From: Myxococcales bacterium
GTDB taxonomy: Bacteria; Myxococcota_A; Polyangia; Haliangiales; Haliangiaceae
NCBI GenBank assembly: GCA_016706545.1
Contig: JADJJK010000021.1
Coordinates: 41,786-105,785, forward strand
Direction: 5' to 3'
DNA: 64,000 bases
The translations under genes were made by a program, and so were the position numbers. This document shows positions 51,821-64,000 of the stretch, piece after piece; the stretch's first letter is position 1; each line of letters opens with the position of its first letter. A model generated the notes under the pieces. The model did not search any database, was not told where the DNA came from, and saw nothing but the letters and a program-made list of their open reading frames with translations.

Positions 51821-53599
51821 ATGACCGACGAACCTTCCCTGAGCGCGCCGGCCGGCTCGCTGGAGCGCCTCCGCGCTCGGCTCACCGCGCCACGCGGCGC
51901 GCGCCGCATCGACGAGCTGCTCTGCCACGACGACGCTGCTGCCGCGGTGGCGGCGCTCGCGCCAGGTGAGGTCTTCGAGCTAGTGCAAGACGCCGGCTTC
52001 GAAGACGCAGGCGAGCTGATGGCGCTGGTCACCCCTGCGCAGGTGCAGGGCTGCCTGGATCTCGCCTCCTGGGACAAGGACACGTACCTGCCGGAGGCGG
52101 TGCGGCCGTGGCTCAGCGCAGTGCTGGAGACGGGGTTCGAGAAGGTCGGCGAGATCTGGGCTGGGCTAGACCCCGAGGCGCGCATGCTGTTCCTGCAGCG
52201 CAGCGTGGTGGTGTACGACGTCACGTTCGGCGAGAGCCCCGACGAGCCCACTCCTGGAGACCGCCAGGACTTCCACGAGGAGCCCGCGGGCGATCCGCTG
52301 GGGCAAGAAGAGCCGCCCGACGAGCCGCTGATGACCACGCCTGATGGCTTCTTCATCCTCAAGCTCCTGGGAGGCGACGAGGCCCAGCGCCTCACGATGC
52401 GGCTCATCGAGGACCTCTACCGCGCCGACGGCGCCCTGGCGCGGCACACCATCCAGGGTGCGCGCTCCGAGCCGGCGGCGGAGCTGGAGGAGATGAGCTA
52501 CCGCTGGCGCGCCGGTCGGATGGCGGACCAGGGCTACGTCGACTTCTACGAGGCGCTCGAGCTCTTTCGCCCGCTGGAGGTCGAACAGGTCCGGCTCGAC
52601 GAGAGCACGGCGGAGCTGGACGCGATCACCGAGGCGGGCGCAGCGAACCTGCCGGCCAAGGTGGCGCAAGAGGTGCTGTCGCGCGCGTTCCTGGCGCGCG
52701 CGCTCGCCGAGCTGGACTCCACCGATGACGCCGCCAAGGTCGAGGCCGCGATCGTCTACCTCATCAACCGCGTGCTGGCCGCTGCCCGCGCCCGCCCAGG
52801 CGAGCACGAGGTGGTGCAGCGCGCCGCGCACTACGGCTCGGCGATGCTGTCCCTGGGGCTCGAGGCGGTGGCGCGCGGTGACGCGCGCCGCGGCGCCATC
52901 GCGCTGCGCCAGGTGGCGATGCCGCGGCTGTTTCGCGTCGGCTACACGCTCACGCTTCGCCTGGCCAAGGCGGCGCTGGCGCTGGCCCAGCGCGGCGCGA
53001 CCGCCGAGAGCCCGGCGCGCGAGGTGGTGGCCGCGCTGTCCTCGCCGCGGCCGCTGTGGTCGCGGTCCGCCGACCAGCCGCCGGCGTCGGGCGCGCGCCC
53101 GCTGGAGTCGCTGGCAGATCTGCGGCGCGCCACGGACCTCCTGCGCGCGCTCTCGCAGCGCATCGCGCTGGTCGAGCGGCTGGGCGTGGATCTGCTGGCC
53201 ATGGCCAAGGCGACCGAGCCCGTGCCGACGCTCGAGGCGCACCTGCGCACCGCGCTCCTGCGCGTCGCGGGCGGTGGGGCGTGGAGCGCGGCGGGCCTGA
53301 CCGACGCCGAGCTGACGGCGCTGCGGCGGCGCGCCTTCGCGGAGGGCATGCTGGTGGCGGCTGGCCGCGAGCGCTGCCACGACGCCGTGATCGCCACCCT
53401 GGAAGCCAGGGATGAGGCAGGCGATGGCGGGGCCAGCGCGAGCGCTGCGCCCGCGCTGTCGGAGCTGCCAGCCCTGATCGATGGCATGCTCGCTCTACTG
53501 GAGGCCGCGCTGGGGCCCATCCAGGACGACACGATCGACACGCGCTTCATCGACGGATTGCTGGTGCTGGCGCCAGGGGCGGCGCTACGCGACGTCTGA
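51821..53599 (+). CDS. DUF6178-like protein of unknown function
   Basis: 592 residues, cytoplasmic, mostly helical. Features: SWDKDTYLPEAVRPWLSAVL near 86-105, an acidic linker (about 140-168), TTPDGFFILKLLGGDEAQRL and EEMSYRWRAGRMADQGYVDF. The order and these segments fit DUF6178, a deltaproteobacterial family of unknown role; the assignment is from memory and only moderately sure. ATG 51821 keeps the N-terminus helical. It lies 12 bases before rnc, so the two are probably co-transcribed, hinting at RNA metabolism or a housekeeping role. Confidence 0.6.
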   Translation: MTDEPSLSAPAGSLERLRARLTAPRGARRIDELLCHDDAAAAVAALAPGEVFELVQDAGFEDAGELMALVTPAQVQGCLDLASWDKDTYLPEAVRPWLSAVLETGFEKVGEIWAGLDPEARMLFLQRSVVVYDVTFGESPDEPTPGDRQDFHEEPAGDPLGQEEPPDEPLMTTPDGFFILKLLGGDEAQRLTMRLIEDLYRADGALARHTIQGARSEPAAELEEMSYRWRAGRMADQGYVDFYEALELFRPLEVEQVRLDESTAELDAITEAGAANLPAKVAQEVLSRAFLARALAELDSTDDAAKVEAAIVYLINRVLAAARARPGEHEVVQRAAHYGSAMLSLGLEAVARGDARRGAIALRQVAMPRLFRVGYTLTLRLAKAALALAQRGATAESPAREVVAALSSPRPLWSRSADQPPASGARPLESLADLRRATDLLRALSQRIALVERLGVDLLAMAKATEPVPTLEAHLRTALLRVAGGGAWSAAGLTDAELTALRRRAFAEGMLVAAGRERCHDAVIATLEARDEAGDGGASASAAPALSELPALIDGMLALLEAALGPIQDDTIDTRFIDGLLVLAPGAALRDV

Positions 53600-53611
53600 T
53601 ATGGTGGCGGC

Positions 53612-54532
53612 GTGCCGGAGCGCAATGACTACGAGGTCCTCGAGCAGGTTCTGGGATACTGCTTTCGCGACCGCTCGACCCTCGAGCGAGCGCTGCGCCA
53701 CGCCTCCTGGCGCAACGAGCACATCGACGAACAGGACCGGCGCGTGGGTGCGCCAGGCGCGCCGGGTGCGCCAGGTGCGCCAGGTGCGCCAGGTGCGCCG
53801 GGTGCGCAAGGCGCGCCGGCCCAGGTCGACGACGCTGCCCCAGCGCCCGTCGGCGCAGCGCCCGACCCGACCACCCAGCCACGAGCGCCGCTGGAGGACA
53901 ACGAGCGCCTGGAGTTTCTCGGCGACGCTGTCCTCGATCTGATCGTGGGGCATCTGCTCATGGTGCGGTACCCGGAGCTGCGCGAAGGCCAGCTCAGCGT
54001 CACGCGGGCCCAGGTGGTCAGCGAGGCCGGGCTATCCGAGGTCGCGCAGACCCTGGGCCTTGGCGACTGGCTGCTGCTGGGCAAAGGGGAAGACAAGAGC
54101 GGCGGGCGCGGCAAGGCCTCGGTGCTCGCCGACGCCTTCGAGGCGGTGGTCGCGGCGGTCTATCTCGACGGTGGCTTCCCTGCGGCGTGGGATCTGGTGG
54201 GCCGCTTGCTCAATCACCGCATCGAGAGCGTGGAGTTCAAGGGGTTCTACGACTTCAAGACCCGGCTGCAGGAGCTCACGCAGGCGCGCCTGCGCGAGAC
54301 CCCGACCTATCGGGTCGTCGAGGAGTCGGGCCCGGACCACGACAAGCGGTTCGAGGTGGTGGTGCTCGTCGGGGACCGGCAATGGGGCCACGCGGTCGGC
54401 CGCTCCAAGAAGGAAGCCGAGCAGATGGCGGCGGCCAACGCGCACTTCCATATGGAGGGCTCCGATCTACGTCCCGCGATGCGCGAAGCGCGGATGAAGG
54501 CCCGCCAACGACGCCGCGGCGCCAAGCCCTGA
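53612..54532 (+). CDS. rnc: ribonuclease III with Gly-Ala-Pro insert
   Basis: 306 residues. Cleaves double-stranded RNA. Catalytic signature NERLEFLGDAVLD near 97-109 and the second acidic site KASVLADAFEAVVAAVYLDG are intact; the dsRNA-binding domain (about 220-290) has FKTRLQELTQARLRETPTYR and AVGRSKKEAEQMAAANA. Unusual: between HASW (about 31-34) and the signature, where about eight residues are normal, there are about 60, including GAP x6, GAQ, GAP at 46-69 and a Pro/Ala stretch. GTG 53612 is the start. Downstream hairpins suggest termination. Confidence 0.93.
   Translation: MPERNDYEVLEQVLGYCFRDRSTLERALRHASWRNEHIDEQDRRVGAPGAPGAPGAPGAPGAPGAQGAPAQVDDAAPAPVGAAPDPTTQPRAPLEDNERLEFLGDAVLDLIVGHLLMVRYPELREGQLSVTRAQVVSEAGLSEVAQTLGLGDWLLLGKGEDKSGGRGKASVLADAFEAVVAAVYLDGGFPAAWDLVGRLLNHRIESVEFKGFYDFKTRLQELTQARLRETPTYRVVEESGPDHDKRFEVVVLVGDRQWGHAVGRSKKEAEQMAAANAHFHMEGSDLRPAMREARMKARQRRRGAKP
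53747..53818 (+). repeat. eight 9-bp in-frame repeats (Gly-Ala-Pro) in rnc
   Basis: Eight consecutive 9-base units, seven encoding GAP and one GAQ, inside the catalytic domain of RNase III. The collagen-like triplet is expected to form an extended flexible loop. Confidence 0.92.
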
Positions 54533-54678
54533 CCCGGCGCGACGACGAGGCGTGACGACGAAGCGCGACGAGGCGCGACGACGGAGCGCGACGACGAGGC
54601 GCGACGAGGCGTTCAAGGACCGCCTCGAGGAGCCGCAATCCAAGCGCGAACCGGCCCAGAACGGTCCCAGAAGGAGCG

Positions 54679-54705
54679 TCGAGGCAGCGAAATCTCGCGC
54701 CTCGA
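54679..54705 (+). terminator. probable rnc terminator hairpin
   Basis: TCGAGGC-A-GCGA pairs with TCGC-GCCTCGA around the loop AATC, an 11-bp stem with one bulged A, 146 bases after the rnc stop. The following T-tract is weak (CTTTCC). Confidence 0.45.
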
Positions 54706-54740
54706 GTCTGCAGAACTTTCCTGAGTCTGCCGGAGTCCGT

Positions 54741-54809
54741 GATCTCGGCTACCGGAGCTGTCAATCCGCACCACCCGAGATCGTCATTTCATTGAGTAAT
54801 TTATATTAC
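54741..54809. promoter_or_regulatory. two inverted repeats at the edge of the AT-rich island
   Basis: GATCTCGG (54741-54748) pairs with CCGAGATC (54775-54782) around 26 bases, and AGTAAT-TTAT-ATTACT (54794-54809) is a perfect 6-bp hairpin. They could be operator sites or parts of a leader RNA for the protease gene. Confidence 0.4.
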
Positions 54810-55211
54810 TTCAATTTCTTCGGTCGATTTCTTTCCTGACAATGGTTGGTCGTTCAGTGCCGACGGATTCATGCGCAGGATGCGAACAGAAGTTATCGGT
54901 TCCAAGTCTCCATTTGCAATCGCATTGCGTAGTATAAAATACAAATATCGACTTTTTGTGGTTTGAAAACAGCGGTCTAGCCGGTGAACTTTTTTTTGGG
55001 CGAGACAAGTTCGCTGTTGCAACAAACTCGATTCCTCCCGTAGCGTGGCCTTGCAGCCTGGATGGACGCTGAAGTGTTTTCAGGTAACCCAACATGCACC
55101 TGACAACCTCCTTACTCCCTCTAGCAACTGCATGTGCGATAGACGCCGTCGTGTGCCGGCGTTCTGGGTCGCTCATTGCAACTCTCTCTTGAAGGAACGC
55201 AAGCAACACCC

Positions 55212-58572
<3,361 letters not shown>

Positions 58573-58586
58573 GCCTGACGCGGCAC

Positions 58587-58607
58587 CTGCTAGCGACGTG
58601 CTAGCAG
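58587..58607 (+). other. hairpin 1 after the protease gene
   Basis: CTGCTAGC and GCTAGCAG pair perfectly (8 bp) around GACGT, 15 bases after the protease stop. Possible mRNA stabiliser. Confidence 0.6.
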
Positions 58608-58622
58608 CGCCGACAGAGGGTG

Positions 58623-58640
58623 CGAGGCCACCTGGCCTCG
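58623..58640 (+). other. hairpin 2 after the protease gene
   Basis: CGAGGCCA and TGGCCTCG pair perfectly (8 bp) around the two bases CC. Second of three hairpins in 86 bases. Confidence 0.55.
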
Positions 58641-58645
58641 TGTGA

Positions 58646-58681
58646 CGAGGGCGGCTCCCTGAGCCGCCCTCGCTGCGTTTT
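58646..58681 (+). terminator. Rho-independent terminator of the protease gene
   Basis: CGAGGGCGGCTC (58646-58657) and GAGCCGCCCTCG (58661-58672) form a perfect 12-bp stem with loop CCT, followed by CTGCGTTTT. The strongest terminator in the window. Confidence 0.8.
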
Positions 58682-58749
58682 CGGCGCCGACCTGGCGCGG
58701 ACACGAATCCTTGCCGGCGGCGGCCGCGGCGACCTGCTAAGACTCTGGG

Positions 58750-59936
58750 ATGCGAGCCCTCTGCATCGCGCCGGTCTTGACCCTGGTCCTGTGGATGTCG
58801 TCCGCGTCCGCTGACACCTTCGGCGGATTCTCCTCCCTGGAGCCGAGCTACCTGGTGAACCAGGACCGCGTGTGCGGGCTCCTGGCCGCAGACGGCGGCG
58901 CCGCGGCCGGGCCAGCGCGCTGCGAGAGAGCGCCCGCCGACCGCCTGGCCAAGCTGTCGTTCCAGGCGGCGCCCACGCAGCGCGGCGCCAAGGCGCTGTT
59001 CACCGCCACCGCGAGCGGACGCACGCTGGTGATCTCACGGCAAGGCGGCGGCGAGGTGGTGCGCTGGGAGGCGCTCGACGTCATCGCCAAGGTCACCGAG
59101 GTGTTTGCCAGCCACGACGACCGGGTAGCGGTGACCTTCCTGGTCCGCCGCGGCGGCCGCGAGCTCATCGATGTCATCGCCTTCTCGCTGCGGCGCGCCG
59201 AGCCGCCCGCGTCGCCGAATCCCAAGGTGGATCCCAAGGTGGATCCCAAGCTGGATCCCAAGCTGGATCCCAGGCCGCGCCCAGCGCGCCCAGCGCGCCG
59301 ACGCCGCCCAAGGACCCTGCGCTAGACAAAGCGCTGACCTCCGCGCGCAAGGCCAGAGGCAAGGCCGCGCTCCTGGCCTGGCAGCGGGTGCTGGAGCGGT
59401 CCGCCGAGCACGCCGAGGCGCTCTTTGGCAAGGCGGCCGCGCAGGCGCCCAGGGACCACGCCGGCGCGCTGGCGACGCTGGGCAAGCTCGCCGCGTCCGC
59501 GCAGCCCGACGCGATCGAGTACCTGGTGGCCGCGCGCTTCGACGGCGCCTTCGCAGGGCTCCGCGCCGACCCGACGTTTCGCAAGCTCGTTGGCCTCGAT
59601 CGCCGACCGCAGCACCCCTACGACAGGGCCATGGGCTTTGGCGGGGTCTGGGAGCAAGCTGGCACGAGCTGCGATTCGCCGACCGTGGCGCTGACCCTGA
59701 CCCGGGACAAGAAGTTCCGGCTGCAGGTGCGCACCGTGTGTGAGGGGATGGTGCAGCAGAGCAAGTTCGCCGGGACCTGGCAGGTCGACGGCGGCGGGGT
59801 GGCGCTGACCCTGCCCAACCGCGACGCGGCGGCGGACGTCGTGCGCTGCAGCTTCGAGCCGGCGGGCGACGAGGAGGCGATGGCCTGCCCGCTCGATGAA
59901 GATCTACGGATCGTGGTCTTGCCGGCGCGCCGCTGA
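58750..59936 (+). CDS. secreted protein with PKVD repeats, apparent frameshift
   Basis: About 395 residues if joined. N-terminal signal sequence (ALCIAPVLTLVLWMSSASA). The first part has a beta-rich domain (LFTATASGRTLVISRQGGGE, VTEVFASHDDRVAVTFLV); then PKVD/PKLD repeats of 12 bp at about 59219-59270, then helical repeats (KAALLAWQRVLERSAEHAEA) and a C-terminal domain (GFGGVWEQAGTSCDSPTVAL, CEGMVQQSKFAGTW). The first frame ends at 59325; adding one base at GATCCCAGGCCG (expected CCCAAGGCC) joins it to the second, which stops at 59936. No family recognised. Confidence 0.75.
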
Positions 59937-60034
59937 GCGCGCTTGGTGAGACAGACCACGTGGGCGACATGTCGCCGCGAGACGGCAACCAGCGGGCCAC
60001 GATGACGCCGACATGACGCCGCCGACGCTACAAA

Positions 60035-61264
60035 ATGCGCTACCTTGGCGCAGTGCATCCATCCCTCCTCCATCGAGCCACCCAGCGGGCTCGGCGGGCT
60101 GTGACCGAGGCCGCCGCGGCCCTGGATCGCAACGTCATTCGCCTGACGGAGCGACGGATGGCGCAGGGCCGCGCGGCTTCTTCATCGGCGCCCCTTCGCG
60201 CAGCGCCAGGGGCGACGGACGCTGACGGCCTCGCGCAGCCCGCGGGCGAGCGTCCGCAGCAGCACGCGGCGGGGTCCTGGCACACGCGCGAGCGGCTCGC
60301 GGAGCTTGGCCACGTGTACTCGCACGGCACCCTCTGCCTGCCCTCCCCGTTCTACCCGGCGCCCGAGGACTCGCCGCTGGTGGCGAGCCGTGGCGGCCGC
60401 GGCCCCTGTGGCAGCCAGATCTGGGAGCTCACCCAGGCCTCCACGTACCAGCCCTACTGGAGCGGCGCGCGCGACAGCTACCTGCGCTTCCGCGAGAACC
60501 TCACCAGCCACGCGCGCTGGTGGCGCCTGCCGCGACGAGCCGAGGGCGCTTCGCCCCGCCCGGTGCTGGTGCTCGTGCATGGCTGGCGGGCGGGCGCGCA
60601 CTGGCTGTCCGAGCGAGTGTTCGAGGTCTCCTACTGGCTACATCACGGCTTTGACGTGGTGGCCTTCCAGCTCCCGTTCCACGGCCAGCGCGCGCCTGAC
60701 GCGGTGGCCGGTGGCGCGCGCGGCGCGCTGTTCCCCAGCGGCAACCTGGCGCGCACCAACGAGGCCTTTGGCCACGCGATCCACGATCTGCGCATGCTGG
60801 CCGCCGGCCTGCGCCGCGAGCTTGGCCCGGTGAACCTGGGCGCGCTGGGCATGAGCCTTGGCGGCTACACCGCGGCGCTGTGGGCCGCGGTCACCGACGA
60901 TCTGGCCTTCGCGATGACGATCACGCCGGCGTCCTCCATCGCCAAGCTGATGCTGGCCCGCGGCCAGAGCTCCGCGCTCACCCGCCGCGCCCGCGAGGCC
61001 GGCGTGGACGAGGCCGCGCTCGACGCGGCGTTCGCGGTCCACTCGCCGCTGTCGTGGGCGCCTCGCCTGCCGGCGGAGCGGCTGTTCGTGATCGCCGGCC
61101 ACGGCGACCGCATCACGCCCGCCGAGCACGCGCAGGCGCTCATCGACCACTGGCGATGCTCTTCTCACTGGTTTGCCGGCGGCCACCTGGCACAGGTCGG
61201 CCGCCACGGGGCGTTGCGCGCTGCCCGACTTCACCTGCGCGCGTCGGGGATTTCTGGAGAGTAG
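60035..61264 (+). CDS. alpha/beta hydrolase family protein
   Basis: 409 residues. Alpha/beta hydrolase fold: oxyanion-hole region VLVLVHGWRAG near 180-190, nucleophile elbow ALGMSLGGYTAALW with Ser near 275, catalytic Asp in AGHGDRITPAEHAQ and His in GGHLAQVGRHG. The N-terminal 130 residues, with an Arg/Ala-rich first part and PFYPAPED, are outside the core and resemble the lid of DUF-type dienelactone/prolyl-oligopeptidase-like proteins. ATG 60035 is used; GTG 60053 is possible. Three bases separate it from the methyltransferase gene, so they are likely co-transcribed. Confidence 0.83.
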   Translation: MRYLGAVHPSLLHRATQRARRAVTEAAAALDRNVIRLTERRMAQGRAASSSAPLRAAPGATDADGLAQPAGERPQQHAAGSWHTRERLAELGHVYSHGTLCLPSPFYPAPEDSPLVASRGGRGPCGSQIWELTQASTYQPYWSGARDSYLRFRENLTSHARWWRLPRRAEGASPRPVLVLVHGWRAGAHWLSERVFEVSYWLHHGFDVVAFQLPFHGQRAPDAVAGGARGALFPSGNLARTNEAFGHAIHDLRMLAAGLRRELGPVNLGALGMSLGGYTAALWAAVTDDLAFAMTITPASSIAKLMLARGQSSALTRRAREAGVDEAALDAAFAVHSPLSWAPRLPAERLFVIAGHGDRITPAEHAQALIDHWRCSSHWFAGGHLAQVGRHGALRAARLHLRASGISGE

Positions 61265-61267
61265 TTC

Positions 61268-63168
<1,901 letters not shown>

Positions 63169-63172
<4 letters not shown>

Positions 63173-64000
63173 GCCTGAGCCTGGAAGAGGCGCGCGCGCT
63201 GCACGACGAGGTCTGCGTGCTCGACCTGCACGCCGACACGGCGAAGCTGATGGATCGCGTGGACTACGACCTCGCCGCTCGCCACGAGCGGCCGATGCCG
63301 CGCGCGGTGAACTACCTGGGCCACGTGGACCTGCCGCGCCTGCGCGAGGGCGGCGTCGCGGCGCAGTTCTTCAGCTTCTGGACCGTGCCGTACCCCGAGC
63401 GAGGCTGCGCGCACTCGGTGGAGCGCCAGCTCGACGCGCTCGATCGCGCCATGGCGGCCCACCCCACCGAGCTGACGTGGGCTCGCACCGGCGCGGAGAT
63501 CCGCGCGGCCAAGGCCCGCGGCGCGGTGGCGGCGCTCGGCGGCATCGAGGGCGGGCAAGCGCTGGAGGGAGACCTCGCCCACCTGGCCAGGTTCTCGCAG
63601 CGCGGCGTGCGCTACCTGGGGCTCCTGCACTTCACGGCCAACGCCATCGGCGCGCCCGCCAAGGGCCGCGGCGCCGACGCGCAGCGTGGGCTCAGCGGGT
63701 TTGGCCGCGACGTGATCCGCGAGTGTGAGCGCACCGGCATCATCGTCGACCTGGCGCACATCAACCGGCGCGGGTTCTTCGACGCGCTCGAGGTGGCGAC
63801 GCACCCGGTGCTGGTCTCGCACACCGGCGTGCTCGGCGTGCATGAGCACTGGCGCAACATCGACGACGACCAGCTCCGGGCGGTGGCGCGAGGCGGCGGC
63901 TGCGTCGGCATCATCTTCGCCAAGATGTACCTGGGCGGCGCCAGCCTCGAGTCGGTGGTCGATCACCTGCTGCACGTCATCAACATCGCCGGCGAGGATG
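63169..64000 (+). CDS. membrane dipeptidase (peptidase M19), 3' end outside window
   Basis: 277 residues visible, open at the right edge. Renal-dipeptidase family zinc amidohydrolase: LDLHADTAKLMDRV (HxD zinc ligands near 20-22), GGIEGGQALEGDL with the bridging Glu near 125, and VSHTGVLGVHEHWRNIDDDQ with the His ligand near 220. It has no signal peptide, so it is likely cytoplasmic. Substrate may be D- or L-dipeptides; a sister group hydrolyses other amides. GTG 63169 overlaps the upstream stop as GTGA. Confidence 0.9.

Larger units (their letters stand above)
54533..55211. other. 679-bp intergenic region, AT-rich in its second half
   Basis: After rnc comes a GACGACGARGCG-type degenerate repeat (about 54539-54612), then two hairpins, then an AT-rich island: 132 of 300 bases are G or C at 54781-55080 by my count, against roughly 70% in flanking genes. 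Two overlapping minus-strand frames and one plus-strand frame here have no ribosome site or protein-like composition and were not accepted. Confidence 0.7.

Noticed and set aside
54552..55209. Short frames on both strands in the AT-rich intergenic region
   Set aside because: No ribosome sites, odd composition, overlapping one another, and no motif.

Overview
The window is high-GC DNA (mostly well above 65% G+C) from a predatory- or myxobacterium-like member of the Myxococcota (former Deltaproteobacteria). Evidence for this: a mevalonate/squalene gene cluster, a Ser/Thr kinase with the HRDVSPSN-type catalytic loop, a PilZ protein, several lipoproteins with alanine/proline-rich linkers, a REP-associated tyrosine transposase (RAYT), and the order tilS-ftsH-folP-cdaA-cdaR. 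No tRNA, rRNA or CRISPR array was seen. Genus cannot be fixed from this sequence.

Layout. 1-4.5 kb: end of an XPB-type helicase overlapping a Bax1 (DUF790) nuclease, then a membrane class III adenylate cyclase. 4.6-8.6 kb: rsmG, a small basic protein, selO and a WYL-domain regulator. 8.6-11.8 kb: two paralogous small proteins of unknown function, each behind the same GACAAGGGTTGTC palindrome, flanking a RegB/RegA-type redox two-component system; the WYL gene shares the first palindrome. 12-16.7 kb: lipoprotein, tag, a DoxX-like protein and two divergent paralogous ATP-grasp genes whose starts lie 23 bp apart inside a perfectly symmetric element. 16.8-22.8 kb: large lipoprotein, OmpA lipoprotein, MBL-fold hydrolase, RAYT and a 255-bp tandem duplication carrying long hairpins. 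22.9-27.4 kb: mvaD, GHMP kinase, HMG-CoA reductase and squalene/phytoene synthase.

27.6-38.3 kb: PilZ protein, rarA, a small protein, then a minus-strand operon of GAF histidine kinase, ABC ATPase, ABC permease-GldG fusion and DUF4340 protein, all joined by 1-4 base overlaps; divergent from it a TPR/minimal-metalloprotease protein. 38.4-43.2 kb: pyrC-carA plus a coupled unknown gene, a CinA-type protein and a lipoprotein. 43.4-54.5 kb: Ser/Thr kinase, the c-di-AMP/folate/FtsH/TilS cluster, a probable DUF6178 protein and rnc. 54.5-64 kb: an AT-rich intergenic island, a secreted subtilase with P and PKD domains, a secreted repeat protein, an alpha/beta hydrolase, a YitJ-type homocysteine methyltransferase/MTHFR and the start of an M19 dipeptidase.

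Two window-wide themes stand out. First, five conserved genes (rarA, permease-gldG, Ser/Thr kinase, subtilase, 58.7-kb secreted protein) are each broken by one apparent single-base indel, which looks more like assembly error than decay but needs reads to settle. Second, in-frame minisatellites have expanded inside many genes, including a Gly-Ala-Pro insert in the catalytic domain of RNase III and twelve exact heptapeptide repeats in the Ser/Thr kinase tail.
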